Assembly: GCA_003567005.1 (NCBI GenBank)
Contig: PXBF01000107.1
Location: forward strand, 19,979 to 83,978
Reading direction: 5' to 3'
Source of the DNA: PVC group bacterium
Lineage (GTDB): Bacteria > Verrucomicrobiota > Kiritimatiellia > UBA8416
Length of the DNA: 64,000 bases
Shown: piece by piece, positions 17,035 to 25,940 of the stretch
Layout of the letters: the number at the start of each line of letters is the position of its first letter
Position numbering within the stretch: the first letter of the stretch is position 1
Translations under genes and position numbers: made by a program
Notes under the pieces: generated by a model
What the model was told of the DNA's origin: nothing
The model's input: the letters and a program-made list of their open reading frames with translations, nothing else
The model's database searches: none

Positions 17035-17487
17035 TTATTCGTTATTTATGAATTTGCTATGATGGGTTGGGGGTATAACTTCGATATGGCGTTCTTCCGG
17101 AGACAGATCCATGGATATATGAATCCGCCATGTTTGCGGCGGGAGCAGGTCGCCTGCGCGTTCGGGCCATTCGATAATGGTAATGTCACGAGATTCCCAG
17201 CAGGCTTCGATGTCTAGCATGTCCACATCATCAGGAGTCATGAGGCGATATAAATCGATGTGATGTAGTGAAGCCCCTTTCGCTTTATAGGTGTGCTGAA
17301 TGGTATATGTTGGACTGCTTACGGAGCTACTGACACCCAGAGCATTGGCAAGCCCCCTGGCAAAGGTCGTTTTCCCAGCACCGAGCGAACCGAAAAGTGC
17401 CACGACATCTCCGGGATGCAGTTGAGATGCGATATGGGCGGCGATGTCTAGCGTTTCATTTGCGGAATGAGAGACAAAGGTATTCAT
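17035..17487 (-). CDS. tsaE: tRNA threonylcarbamoyladenosine biosynthesis ATPase TsaE
   Basis: A 150-residue TsaE, the ATPase that supports TsaBD in making t6A at position 37 of ANN-decoding tRNAs. It has the Walker A FGSLGAGKTTFARGLANALG, the switch SSPTYTIQHTY, HIDLYRL with the DxYR motif, and IIEWPER. It is the terminal gene of a minus-strand operon; its ATG overlaps the upstream glycosyltransferase stop (ATGA). No tsaB or tsaD is in the window. Confidence 0.95.
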   Translation of the reverse strand: MNTFVSHSANETLDIAAHIASQLHPGDVVALFGSLGAGKTTFARGLANALGVSSSVSSPTYTIQHTYKAKGASLHHIDLYRLMTPDDVDMLDIEACWESRDITIIEWPERAGDLLPPQTWRIHISMDLSPEERHIEVIPPTHHSKFINNE

Positions 17488-18563
17488 CTTGACGGTAGGA
17501 TCGGGGTTAGCGCTTCCCGGAGTTCTGCTTCGAGGTTGCGGCTTTTATACCGTGCAAGTCGGTCATGCTGCGTTTTTACAACCGCATTGCGTAAATCGGC
17601 GTCTTGATATAATTGATATATTGCTTCTGCGGCGATATCGTACTGCCGCTCCGTTAGCTGTATTCCTGCATGATCTAGTGTTTCTGGAACAGCCGCATTC
17701 GCCATTGCGACAATGGGAACATCATACATCATACTTTCTATCAGGGGGATGCAAAACCCCTCATGTTCACTCATGCAGAGAAAAACATGTGCAGATTTGT
17801 AATAGGCATGTAGATCTGCTTGAGAGACGGAGCCGGTGAATTCGACATTCGCAAGTTGCCATTCCTTGCACATCGCCAGAAGCATGGCATGATAGCGTTC
17901 ATTTCCTGCTTTTGAGCCGATAAGGGTCAAACGGCATAGCGGGGTAATGTTTTTTTGGAGCCATGCAAATACGCGCAATACATCTTCGATTTTCTTGTTT
18001 GGTGAGCATCTTCCTACAAAAATGACATGGAGCATGCCATCCTTGTGCCGTTTCATGATTCGCGAGTTGGGAGGAATACGCATCAGGTCGGTGTCGATAA
18101 CAATAGGTAGCACCTGTACCTGTTCGTATCCCATTTCTTCCAATTCCCGTGCATTAAAAGCGCTATCAGCTAAGTTGATAGGGGCTTTCCCGGCGAGAGC
18201 CAGAACCTGTTCGCGTCCGCGCTCTAAGTGGGCAGCAGTCTGCGGGTTGGTAAATTGGAAGTAATACGCCGGTGTTATATTGTGATAGAGAATGCTTTTC
18301 CGACAAGACAATGCAGCGAAGATGCTATTGGCTACAGAACCGATGGATAAATGCAACAACACTAAGTCGTCGGGACCTATTGTGGATGCAGCCGTGTGAA
18401 TGTCTTTGACTTCTTGTCGTCGATCCCGGCTTGTGTTTGCTGGATCGCAGAAGATTTCGGATGCATAGCCCCATTGGCGAAAAATATTGCGGAAGTGATG
18501 CGCTTCATTGCTAATGGCATCATGCCAAGCAAAGCCGGCGGTGAATTGGTGTATGGCTGGCAT
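17484..18563 (-). CDS. GT4-type glycosyltransferase
   Basis: A 359-residue GT-B fold glycosyltransferase of family 4. The N-terminal acceptor domain contains DLVLLHLSIGS. The C-terminal domain has VIFVGRCSPNKKIEDVLRVF, LTLIGSKAG and the donor site MSEHEGFCIPLIESM (E-x7-E motif). It probably adds a sugar to a surface glycan. The ATG at 18563 overlaps the TPR lipoprotein stop as TGATG, which is preferred over the TTG one codon earlier; its own stop overlaps tsaE. The acceptor is unknown. Confidence 0.85.
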   Translation of the reverse strand: MPAIHQFTAGFAWHDAISNEAHHFRNIFRQWGYASEIFCDPANTSRDRRQEVKDIHTAASTIGPDDLVLLHLSIGSVANSIFAALSCRKSILYHNITPAYYFQFTNPQTAAHLERGREQVLALAGKAPINLADSAFNARELEEMGYEQVQVLPIVIDTDLMRIPPNSRIMKRHKDGMLHVIFVGRCSPNKKIEDVLRVFAWLQKNITPLCRLTLIGSKAGNERYHAMLLAMCKEWQLANVEFTGSVSQADLHAYYKSAHVFLCMSEHEGFCIPLIESMMYDVPIVAMANAAVPETLDHAGIQLTERQYDIAAEAIYQLYQDADLRNAVVKTQHDRLARYKSRNLEAELREALTPILPSR

Positions 18564-20194
18564 CAATCAGCATCTCCCGTGTCTGTGTCTGTTTCTGTGG
18601 GAATGTCGTCCTGGGGTTGCTTGTTTTGACGTGTCTGCGTTGCACCTGCTGCAGGTGTGTTTTCGGTTATGTCTGTCTGTTGGTCGACTTTGTCTGATGA
18701 CCGCTGATCTGCATTTTCTTCCTCTAATGCTTTTTCAGGGTCCATATCTAGGCTTTTCATTTGATCGCGCGCGCGATTTTCTGGCGTAGGGTCCTCCTGT
18801 ATGCTTTTTTTCCAGTATGTTCTTGCCCGCTTCTGGTCTCCCAGAGCTGCATACACATCCCCAATGTGCAGTAGCACTTCGGGGTCTGGGCCTAACTGTT
18901 CTTGTGCTTTGCGTAAGTATTTCAGAGCCTGATCGTACCTTTCTTTGCGGTAATAGATCCAACCAAGTGTATCAAGATACGCGCCGTTATCTGGATCTTT
19001 TTCCAATGAGCGTTGGCTGAGTGAATAGGCTTCATCGAGATTTTTGTCCAACTCGGCCCACATGTACGCAAGAAAATTCATAGCGATGTGGCTATCGGGG
19101 GTTTGATCGAGGACGTTTTGCATGGTTTGGGCCGCATCATCGAGCTGTTGTAGTTGTGCTTGGGCTGTAGCCTTGGCGATCAGAAGATTTTTTGGGGAAT
19201 AGCTTGCGATTTGGTCGTTTTGGTGGGCTTGTTCGGTGAATATTCGTAGAGCGTCTTTATAGGCACATAGTGCATCTTCATACTCTTTTTTATCGAAATG
19301 TAGACTACCAAGTGCCACGGGAAAAGAAATGCTATCGGGATATGCGTCATACCCTTTGCGCATGATACGTACTGCCTCTAAAGATTTATCCTTCTCCTGT
19401 AGCAATGCCGCGAGCCGAAGGTAAGCTGCTGCGGGCGCGTTCGGGAATTCTATCGAGCGATAGAAGGTTGACGTGGCATCCGATATTGCTTTTTGTGCAA
19501 TGTAAAGCTCACCGATCATGAAGTAGGTTTCCGCGGGGTCATATTTCTGCTCCGCAAGTATTTCCAAGGCATCGATTGCACGAGACAATTCGTTTCGTGC
19601 GACGAATCGCCGAACATGCTGGTGAAGGTGGGTGTAAAGGGCTTCGGCATCCTCTGCCTGCCTGAAGCCATCTGCGAGCAATTCTAATGCCTTGCTGTCT
19701 TGCGCATACGTGAAGTAAATATCACTGAGTGTAATATAAAGGGCGGTGTTGGTAGGCTGGTGCATGCGTGCTTTTTCATATAAGTCCGCCGCCTCTTCAA
19801 GTCGGTAAGCCAATTGGTACATAGCGCCCAAGTCAATTTGCCGCATCGGATCATTGGTTTGAGCAGCATGGGATGCTTCCATGGCGCTAATGCTGGCATC
19901 GAGGTCACCTCTGTGCATACCCTCTATGGCGATACGGGAATACACAGTATGACTGCCTGGCGCTTTTTCGGTAGCCGTCTGATAAAATGGCAGAGCTTGC
20001 CTTGCGCCCTGTCCGTACTCTTCTTCGAGCAGGCGACCGCGCAAGAACAAAGATAAGGCTTCAGCTAGCTCTGTTTCTTGATATGACAAGACGGCAGGCT
20101 CCACTGCAGCGGAGTCTGCCGTCTGATATGAAACCGAACGGCATCCGGCAGGGATTATTGCTGCAACCATAAAAAGGAGCAGTCCCAACCGCAT
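18563..20194 (-). CDS. tetratricopeptide-repeat lipoprotein
   Basis: A 543-residue lipoprotein with the lipobox MRLGLLLFMVAAIIPAGC (Cys18). The mature part is an array of about ten TPR units, for example ALYITLSDIYFTYAQDSKAL, ETYFMIGELYIAQKAISDA, SFPVALGSLHFDKKEYEDAL, DTLGWIYYRKERYDQALKYL and VLLHIGDVYAALGDQKRA. The last 60 residues are acidic and low-complexity (Asp/Gln/Thr-rich, ending DTGDAD). GGGAGG lies before the ATG. It likely acts as a scaffold on the outer or inner membrane. It is coupled to the GT4 gene and follows the COX24-like gene by 14 nt. Confidence 0.9.
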   Translation of the reverse strand: MRLGLLLFMVAAIIPAGCRSVSYQTADSAAVEPAVLSYQETELAEALSLFLRGRLLEEEYGQGARQALPFYQTATEKAPGSHTVYSRIAIEGMHRGDLDASISAMEASHAAQTNDPMRQIDLGAMYQLAYRLEEAADLYEKARMHQPTNTALYITLSDIYFTYAQDSKALELLADGFRQAEDAEALYTHLHQHVRRFVARNELSRAIDALEILAEQKYDPAETYFMIGELYIAQKAISDATSTFYRSIEFPNAPAAAYLRLAALLQEKDKSLEAVRIMRKGYDAYPDSISFPVALGSLHFDKKEYEDALCAYKDALRIFTEQAHQNDQIASYSPKNLLIAKATAQAQLQQLDDAAQTMQNVLDQTPDSHIAMNFLAYMWAELDKNLDEAYSLSQRSLEKDPDNGAYLDTLGWIYYRKERYDQALKYLRKAQEQLGPDPEVLLHIGDVYAALGDQKRARTYWKKSIQEDPTPENRARDQMKSLDMDPEKALEEENADQRSSDKVDQQTDITENTPAAGATQTRQNKQPQDDIPTETDTDTGDAD

Positions 20195-20208
20195 GATAAC
20201 CTCCCGGC

Positions 20209-20298
20209 TTATTTCTTTTTGTGACGGTCAGCACGTACGCGTTTGCGATACTTGTGCTTCGTCATTTTTTTGCGACGCTTTTTTTTGATCGAACCCAC
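20209..20298 (-). CDS. AURKAIP1/COX24-domain small basic protein
   Basis: A 29-residue, extremely basic protein opening MGSIKKKRRKKMTKHKYRKR and closing ADRHKKK. The KKRRKKMTKHKYRKR core matches the AURKAIP1/COX24 domain found in mitochondrial ribosomal protein mS38 and in tiny bacterial proteins, including actinobacterial bS22, so it is probably a small-subunit ribosomal protein. It starts with GTG, and the AGGAGG ribosome site five bases upstream supports translation. It lies 30 nt after hisG and 14 nt before the TPR lipoprotein gene, probably in the same transcript. Confidence 0.88.
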   Translation of the reverse strand: MGSIKKKRRKKMTKHKYRKRVRADRHKKK

Positions 20299-20328
20299 TT
20301 TTTCCTCCTGATGAACGAAATTCCGTAT

Positions 20329-21201
20329 CTAGGCAATTACCTTGTTTAGGGGAATTTCAACTATACCTTCTGCTCCAGCCGATTTCAAGCGCGGGATAAT
20401 CTCCCGGACAACGGCTTCATCGATGACTGTTTCGACCGCGCTCCAATCGCTTGTTTGCAACGGGCTGATCGTTGGTGCATGCAGAGAGGGCAAGATTTCC
20501 GTTATGGCATTGAGTCCATCGGTTTTCACGTTGAGTTTTAACAGTACTTTTGCTTCGGCTGCCAAAGCCCCCCCTAGCAATAACATCAACTGATCGATTT
20601 TTTCTTTCTTTCCGGGGTCTGCTACGGCATTGCGATTTGCAATCAAACGCGTTGTCGAGGATATAACGGTGTCTACAATGCGGAGTTTGTTGGCTCGCAG
20701 GGAAGACCCAGTCTCCGTCAGTTCGACGATGGCGTCAACCAATTCGGGGGCTTTTACTTCGGTAGCACCCCAGGAGAACTCAACATCTGCTTTAACGCCA
20801 TTGTCTGCCAGATATTTTTGGGTTAACCCCACGGCTTCGGTGGCAATCCGTTTGCCTTCGAGATCTTTAACGGACTGTATGGGAGAGCTTTCTGGAACCG
20901 CGAGGACCCAGCGGACGGGACGAAACCCTTGTTTGCCGTATATTAATTCGCCGATTTCGACGACGTCGGATCCGTTTTCAACGATCCAATCGTGTCCGGT
21001 GATGCCGCAATCTAGCATGCCCAATTCGACGTATCGACTGATTTCCTGCGCACGAATAAGGCGTGCCTCGATATGTTCGTCATTTACCGATGGAATGTAA
21101 GAGCGCGACCCGGAGGAAATGTGAAATCCGGCTTTGCGCATCATTGCATAGGTTGCCTCTTGCAAGCTGCCTTTCGGAAGGCCTAGTATAATTTTCGTCA
21201 A
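20329..21201 (-). CDS. hisG: ATP phosphoribosyltransferase, long form
   Basis: A 290-residue HisG, which joins ATP and PRPP in the first step of histidine synthesis. The catalytic part has [32 protein letters not shown] and [18 protein letters not shown] (PRPP loop). The C-terminal HisG_C regulatory domain (about residues 215-290) is present, so this is the long, histidine-feedback form that does not need HisZ. The TTG at 21201 has GGGAGAG six bases upstream and gives the standard N-terminus; an ATG at 21234 lacks a ribosome site. No other his genes are nearby. Confidence 0.93.
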   Translation of the reverse strand: MTKIILGLPKGSLQEATYAMMRKAGFHISSGSRSYIPSVNDEHIEARLIRAQEISRYVELGMLDCGITGHDWIVENGSDVVEIGELIYGKQGFRPVRWVLAVPESSPIQSVKDLEGKRIATEAVGLTQKYLADNGVKADVEFSWGATEVKAPELVDAIVELTETGSSLRANKLRIVDTVISSTTRLIANRNAVADPGKKEKIDQLMLLLGGALAAEAKVLLKLNVKTDGLNAITEILPSLHAPTISPLQTSDWSAVETVIDEAVVREIIPRLKSAGAEGIVEIPLNKVIA

Positions 21202-21471
21202 AACAATCTCTCCCTGCTTTTCTTTCACTCGCATATTGGTGATGCATGCTTATGCATGCAGTATGTTTTTATACCATGCAGACGTACTGCATCCATAAAA
21301 ACGGGAAACGCGGATTATAGACGTAAGCGAGTATGGGTCAAAGCAAAAATGTCGATGCATCGAAAATGTTTCTTCTTCTCCTTTTATCCTAATAGCCATT
21401 CTCATGGCGAGTATATACCTTCAGAAAATGGTTGCTAAAAAATGGGGAAGGTCCAAAAAACAAAAGAGGGA
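21202..21471. other. intergenic region between hisG and tRNA-Asn promoter
   Basis: About 270 bases with no supported gene. It must hold the hisG promoter on the minus strand; a palindromic ATGCATGC-rich patch (GATGCATGCTTATGCATGCA) lies at about 21241-21260 just upstream of hisG and could be an operator or part of a hairpin. Nothing else was recognised. Confidence 0.5.
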
Positions 21472-21501
21472 TTGACAGAACGTAGTCCTTCGGATTATGT
21501 T
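21472..21501 (+). promoter_or_regulatory. sigma-70-type promoter for tRNA-Asn
   Basis: A perfect TTGACA (21472-21477) is followed after 18 bp by TATGTT (21496-21501). It lies 18 nt upstream of the mature tRNA 5' end. Confidence 0.75.
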
Positions 21502-21518
21502 CTGATGCTGCAATTCAA

Positions 21519-21593
21519 TCCGGCGTAGCTCAATGGTAGAGTAGGTGGCTGTTAACCACTTGGTTGCTGGTTCGAGCCCAGCCGCCGGAGCCA
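21519..21593 (+). tRNA. tRNA-Asn (GTT)
   Basis: A 75-base tRNA with CCA encoded. The acceptor stem TCCGGCG pairs with CGCCGGA, followed by discriminator G and CCA at 21591-21593. The D arm GCTCAATGGTAGAGT and the T arm with GGTTCGAGCCC are canonical. The anticodon loop CTGTTAA gives anticodon GTT, for Asn codons AAC/AAU. A strong promoter precedes it and a terminator follows within 9 bases. Confidence 0.98.
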
Positions 21594-21597
21594 ATTA

Positions 21598-21617
21598 CAC
21601 CACGGCTAGAACCTGTC
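21598..21617 (+). repeat. left copy of 20-bp imperfect inverted repeat
   Basis: CACCACGGCTAGAACCTGTC, five bases after the tRNA CCA end, matches the reverse complement of 25696-25715 at 18 of 20 positions (the two mismatches are the GG pair). The two copies bound the low-GC segment carrying the BspA-like gene. It partly overlaps the tRNA terminator stem. Confidence 0.6.
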
Positions 21618-21643
21618 TGTTGACTGTTCTGAGCCGTTTTTTT
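21602..21643 (+). terminator. terminator of tRNA-Asn
   Basis: ACGGCT plus AGAAC (21602-21612) pairs with GTTCT plus AGCCGT (21626-21637, one bulged G). A run of seven T follows at once. Confidence 0.8.
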
Positions 21644-21874
21644 ATGTCCTGAAATCCGCCACCTTTTTGCAAACCCCAATAAATCAAGGGTATATTGGCG
21701 ATACGTTCACTGCCGAAATCCTTTGCTCATCTCGTTTGCATGACGATTCCGAGTCAGAAATCCAAGAACGTGCTTTTGCCAGTCTCAGTCCGAACCCGTT
21801 TTCACTACCTAGGTTTTCACTGATTGGCAGTGAAAATCCATGATGAAATAGCCTGTTAAATTGGGGAGGGATGA

Positions 21875-22246
21875 GAAATAGATATTAAAGCCAACATCAC
21901 TATCCATTGCGTTGGTAATGAGATTGAAAAATATGCCTTGGTTGTTAATGGCAAGATACAGGACGACCACTTCTTTGCCTCTTATGGACGTTTTGCCGCA
22001 TATGCCTTTGATTTAACAGGCAACGGGAAAATGGAAATTCTTGTGGAGCATGGACGAGGACGTGGGACAGGTGTTTACCAAAGATTTCTCTCCATTTATA
22101 CCTGTGAGAAAAACGGTTTGAAATGGACGCATAAAATTCAATTATCGGGATGGCATGATTTTGATGCTTGGGCAAAAGAGTACATTATTGAGCGGGATGA
22201 AAGCGGTAAGGTCGTTATTAGGTTGGAGGCGTTGAGAAGTGAATAA
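21875..22246 (+). pseudogene. gene remnant with calcium/FG-GAP-like segment
   Basis: An open frame without a usable ATG. It reads DIKANITIHCVGNEIEKYA and later AAYAFDLTGNGKMEILVEHG, an FG-GAP/VCBS-like strand with DxTGNG, ending LEALRSE. The stop upstream is at 21872-21874, and only a TTG at 21938 could start it. A ribosome site with ATG at 21871 (GGGGAGGG then ATG) is in a different frame and stops after five codons, which suggests that a frameshift removed the original start. The full-length family is not recognised. It lies in the tRNA-adjacent segment with the BspA-like gene. Confidence 0.45.
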
Positions 22247-22346
22247 AAAGCCTTAATTATCCCCTCTTTGTCGTTGAATAATGTGAAATTAAATGGGTTA
22301 ATTGGGCTGCTGACGCATTTTATCTAAAGAGCAAGGAATTTGGGGC

Positions 22347-24824
22347 ATGAAAACAGGCAGAAATATACTTTACTCTATCTTGCCAATCGCAGCTTTTATG
22401 TTGCTTTTCTCAAATCAGGCAATTGCACGTGGTCGTTTCATCTACACCATTAACAACGACGAAGTTACCATTACAGGGCATACGAATCCTGGGTTCGTTT
22501 TGGTTATTCCTGAGACGATTGAAGAGCTTCCTGTAAGACGGATTGGGAATAATGCATTTTCTTCGCAATTCAGCCTAATGCGCATTATTATTCCCGACAG
22601 CGTTACAGAAATTGGGGATTTGGCATTCTGGAATTGTTCAAGCCTTAGTAACATAAACATCCCAAATAGTGTCACGAGTATTGGGTATTCAGCATTCCGA
22701 TTTTGCAGAGATCTCACAAGCATAACAATTCCCGATAGCGTAACAACTATTGGGGATTATGCATTTGCGAGGTGTGAGAGTTTCACGAGCATTACTATCC
22801 CCGATAGCGTTACCGAAATTGGAGATGGCGCATTCAGCGGTTGCTTTAGCCTGACCAACATTACAGTTGATGAAGCTAATCCTTATTACATCACTTTAGA
22901 TGGAGTCCTATTTAACAATGACGGAACCATGATCATTGCATACCCCGCAGGAAAAACAGCGAGTTCATACACCATCCCCAATAGCGTGACAAATATTGGC
23001 AATGATGCATTCAGCGGTTGCTCCAGTCTCACCAGCATGACAATTCCTAACGGCGTCACGAGCATCGGGAGCAGTGCATTCAGGGGTTGCACCAGTCTCA
23101 GCAGCATCACCATCCCCAATAGCGTGACAAATATTGGCAATGATGCATTCAGGTTTTGCACTCGCCTCACCAGTATAACAATTCCTAACGGCGTCACGAG
23201 CATTGGGAGTAGTGCATTCTATGGTTGCACCAGTCTCAGCAGCATCACCATCCCCAATAGCGTGACAAATATTGGTAATGATGCATTCAGGGGTTGCTCC
23301 AGTCTCACCAGCATGACAATTCCTAACGGCGTCACGAGCATCGGGAGCAGTGCATTCAGGGGTTGCTCCAGTCTCGCTAGCATCACGATTTCTGATAGCG
23401 TGACAAATATTGGTAATGATGCATTCAGGGATTGTACGAGCCTTACCAATATTACCGTATCCTCTGAAAATAATTTCTACAGCAGCTTAGATGGTGTACT
23501 TTTTGACAAGGATCTAACCTTGCTGATGCAATACCCAAAGGGGAAAACGAACGCCATATATAATATACCTGATGGTGTTATGGGTATTGGGGAATATGCA
23601 TTCTATGATTGCCATAACCTCACAAGCGTCATAATTCCCGATAGTCTTACGAATATAGGGTATCGTGCATTTGCAGATACGAAAAATCTAACAAATGTAA
23701 TTATACCCAATAGTGTCACAAGCATTGAGTCTTACGCATTCCAAAACTGTACAAGCCTTACAAGTATTGAAATACCAAATAGCGTTACCAATTTGGGGCG
23801 AGGGGTATTCTTACAGTGCACAAGTCTCACAAGTGTCACAATTGGCGAAGGTATTACTAGTATACCGGACAGTTCGTTTGATCGTTGTTACAGTCTGACT
23901 GGCATTCAGATTCCAAGTAGCGTCACGAGTATTGGGTGGAAAGCATTCCAAGACTGCACAAGTCTTACCACCATTGATATTCCAAGTAGCGTCACGAGTC
24001 TTGGCTTTTGGGCATTCGCAAATTGCACAAGTCTTACCACCATTGAAATTCCAAGTAGCGTCACGAGTCTTGGGGCTTGGACATTCGCAAATTGCACAAG
24101 TCTCAATTCCGTTAAATTCATGGGAAATGCACCGACCTATGATTATTGGGAGCCATTCTATGATTCCTACCCCACAATCTACCGCCGTATTGATGCAACT
24201 GGATGGGGTGATACCTTTGAAGACCGCCCCGTTGAAATTTGGACAGAGGCTGGACACACATATACATTCAATGAAGGCGATACGATAACTTATACGGGCA
24301 ATTTCAACCCCGATTCCATAATAACCATCCCCGCATCAATTGACGGCAAAATCGTCACAAGCATCAGTGATAATTTATTTCTTAACAATACCAACATCAC
24401 TAAAGTTACATTCGCTAGTTCTGTAACCAATATCGGGGACTATGCTTTTGGCGGAAGTTCCAATCTTGTATCTGCAGTATTTCATGGAAATGCCCCCGAA
24501 GCAGGAAGTGGCGTGTTTGAAGGTGCCGAGAACCTGACTATTTATTACAGACATGGAACTACAGGATGGGACGAAGCATTCCCTGATATCAACAAGGAAA
24601 AATTAACCGAGATAATTGCCCCTGAATTTATGCCAGGGAGAATGAGTTTCAGTGTCGTAGGGAAAGAGGGAATGGAATTTATAGTAGAAACCCGTGAAAG
24701 TTTAATTAAAGGCGATTGGATTCCTGTTTATACCAATATCATTTCAGATGGCGAATTTACTTATGAGGATACTGATTTAGCATTGCTCCCCTCCAAGTTC
24801 TACAGAATCATCAAGTCTGAATAA
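22347..24824 (+). CDS. BspA-type leucine-rich-repeat surface protein
   Basis: An 825-residue secreted protein with a signal peptide (about residues 1-27, ending NQAIA). Most of it is an array of about 20 LRR_5 (BspA/TpLRR) units of 23 residues with the consensus SVTSIGxxAFxxCxSLTxITIPN. Two inserts of the form LTNITVxxxNxxYxxLDGVLFxxD interrupt the array. The C-terminal 60 residues (GMEFIVETRESLI to FYRIIKSE) resemble a beta-sandwich tail ending in FYR, as seen in Verrucomicrobia surface proteins. BspA proteins mediate adhesion and fibronectin or matrix binding. AAGGAA precedes the ATG. The base composition is more A/T-rich than the flanking housekeeping genes. The nucleotide-level 138-bp periodicity is listed separately. 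Confidence 0.92.
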   Translation: MKTGRNILYSILPIAAFMLLFSNQAIARGRFIYTINNDEVTITGHTNPGFVLVIPETIEELPVRRIGNNAFSSQFSLMRIIIPDSVTEIGDLAFWNCSSLSNINIPNSVTSIGYSAFRFCRDLTSITIPDSVTTIGDYAFARCESFTSITIPDSVTEIGDGAFSGCFSLTNITVDEANPYYITLDGVLFNNDGTMIIAYPAGKTASSYTIPNSVTNIGNDAFSGCSSLTSMTIPNGVTSIGSSAFRGCTSLSSITIPNSVTNIGNDAFRFCTRLTSITIPNGVTSIGSSAFYGCTSLSSITIPNSVTNIGNDAFRGCSSLTSMTIPNGVTSIGSSAFRGCSSLASITISDSVTNIGNDAFRDCTSLTNITVSSENNFYSSLDGVLFDKDLTLLMQYPKGKTNAIYNIPDGVMGIGEYAFYDCHNLTSVIIPDSLTNIGYRAFADTKNLTNVIIPNSVTSIESYAFQNCTSLTSIEIPNSVTNLGRGVFLQCTSLTSVTIGEGITSIPDSSFDRCYSLTGIQIPSSVTSIGWKAFQDCTSLTTIDIPSSVTSLGFWAFANCTSLTTIEIPSSVTSLGAWTFANCTSLNSVKFMGNAPTYDYWEPFYDSYPTIYRRIDATGWGDTFEDRPVEIWTEAGHTYTFNEGDTITYTGNFNPDSIITIPASIDGKIVTSISDNLFLNNTNITKVTFASSVTNIGDYAFGGSSNLVSAVFHGNAPEAGSGVFEGAENLTIYYRHGTTGWDEAFPDINKEKLTEIIAPEFMPGRMSFSVVGKEGMEFIVETRESLIKGDWIPVYTNIISDGEFTYEDTDLALLPSKFYRIIKSE
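22983..23420 (+). repeat. near-identical 138-bp tandem repeats (two LRR units each)
   Basis: The sequence AGCGTGACAAATATTGG recurs at 22983, 23121, 23259 and 23397, exactly 138 bp apart. Each unit encodes two 23-residue leucine-rich repeats and is almost identical at DNA level, unlike the diverged repeats on both sides. This suggests recent duplication and a site for copy-number change. Confidence 0.9.
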
Positions 24825-24883
24825 CTGTGGGGTTTACGAAGTTTGAAAAACTGAACAGCAAAGAATCATTTTCTCTGTGCTAA

Positions 24884-25623
24884 CCCTTTCCCTCTCATGA
24901 CATCCTTGAATCTGCCATAGAAGCCGCTCTTAAAGATGCCCCAAAGAATAAGACCGTCTTAAAGATAGCGTCTCATTTCTATTGGATGAATGACGAACCA
25001 AGTAAAGCAGACGAGGCGTTGAAGCGTTGGGCTGCTACTGAAAGTAAATCCATTGTTCCATTAGTTCTTCATGCCCAATATCTGTTTGATGATTTGTTAA
25101 ACTATGACGTGCCGATATAACCGAAGCCCTGAAACGCAAGCCTGATTCTCCGATGATACTAGCGTTGGCTTATGATGGGGCACTACATGAGGGGGATGAT
25201 GCAAGGCGGTTACATTGGGCTATAAAATTAGTCAAGGTAAGTGACAGTCCTCATCATTACTTCCGTTGTGGAGTGGAATTAGCCCGTAACCTGATGCTTG
25301 AAAAAGCGCAAGATATGTTTCTGAAGGGGCTGGAGAAAAAAGGGTCGCATGTTTGGTGTTTGAATGGGTTAGGGCAGTGCTACCTTCAACAGCTTGATTT
25401 GGATAATGCATCTGATTGTTTTGAAAAGAGCCTGAAAATTGAAGAAACCGACCTTGCAAAGAATAACCTGAAATACATTGATTCCCTGTTACGTGGCAAA
25501 TCAAAGGCAGAACTTGAGAAGAAGCAAAAGAAGCAATGGCAGAATCAATCCGAAGAGGCATTGCATCAGATATCCTTGGAAGAGCAGAAGCGTTTACTAG
25601 CGAAAGCATTGGTGGGTAAATAA
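24884..25623 (+). pseudogene. frameshifted tetratricopeptide-repeat gene
   Basis: Two overlapping reading frames encode one continuous helical-repeat protein. The first, from 24884, reads DILESAIEAALKDAPKNK and SHFYWMNDEPSKADEALKRW up to LFDDLLNYDV and stops at TAA 25118. The second picks up in the +1 frame as ADITEALKRKPDSPMILALA and continues through a TPR unit (GLGQCYLQQLDLDNASDCFEKSLKI) to LLAKALVGK. The shift falls between about 25106 and 25118. No start codon is in the first frame, whose upstream stop is at 24881, so the 5' end is also lost. A 156-residue product from ATG 25153 is conceivable but unlikely to be the original gene. Confidence 0.7.
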
Positions 25624-25695
25624 GGATTATTGCCTGAAATCCTGCAAAAAGCTCTCACTGCCGTTCTCACAAAGCTATATTAAACAACGATTTAC

Positions 25696-25715
25696 GACAG
25701 GTTCTAGTTGTGGTG
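25696..25715 (-). repeat. right copy of 20-bp imperfect inverted repeat
   Basis: GACAGGTTCTAGTTGTGGTG is the inverted partner of 21598-21617 (18 of 20 positions pair). It sits 72 bases beyond the TPR relic, at the point where ordinary-looking sequence resumes. Confidence 0.6.
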
Positions 25716-25940
25716 GATGCGGCGAGCCATTTGAACGGTGTCGTTTTTTCGGCATCCGCATTTCTCCCCCTTTTTTTTCGTTGCCTTTTTTGAATGCTCA
25801 TTCGCATTTATGCAATTGCGCAAAACCTAATGATGTGTAATGATATCTGCGTGGTTGAGTGGTTATACATAGTGCCATTCTATACCATTTTGGCGAGCTG
25901 CATGACTTTGCGATTAAAATCGGCATATTCAAGGGGTGTT

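Noticed and set aside
22983..23420. Possible CRISPR-like direct repeats with regular spacing
   Set aside because: The 138-bp spacing is in frame and encodes leucine-rich repeats of a clear secreted protein, with no unique spacers and no cas genes.
23811..24257. Minus-strand open frames within the LRR gene
   Set aside because: They are mirror images of the repeated coding sequence, with no start site or ribosome site.
25690..25730. tRNA-like 3' end at the right boundary (GGTTC and GAGCCA segments)
   Set aside because: The T-arm lacks a purine at position 57 and does not pair, and no acceptor stem partner exists; only 6-8 bases match the tRNA-Asn 3' end, so it is not a second tRNA nor strong evidence of a direct att repeat.
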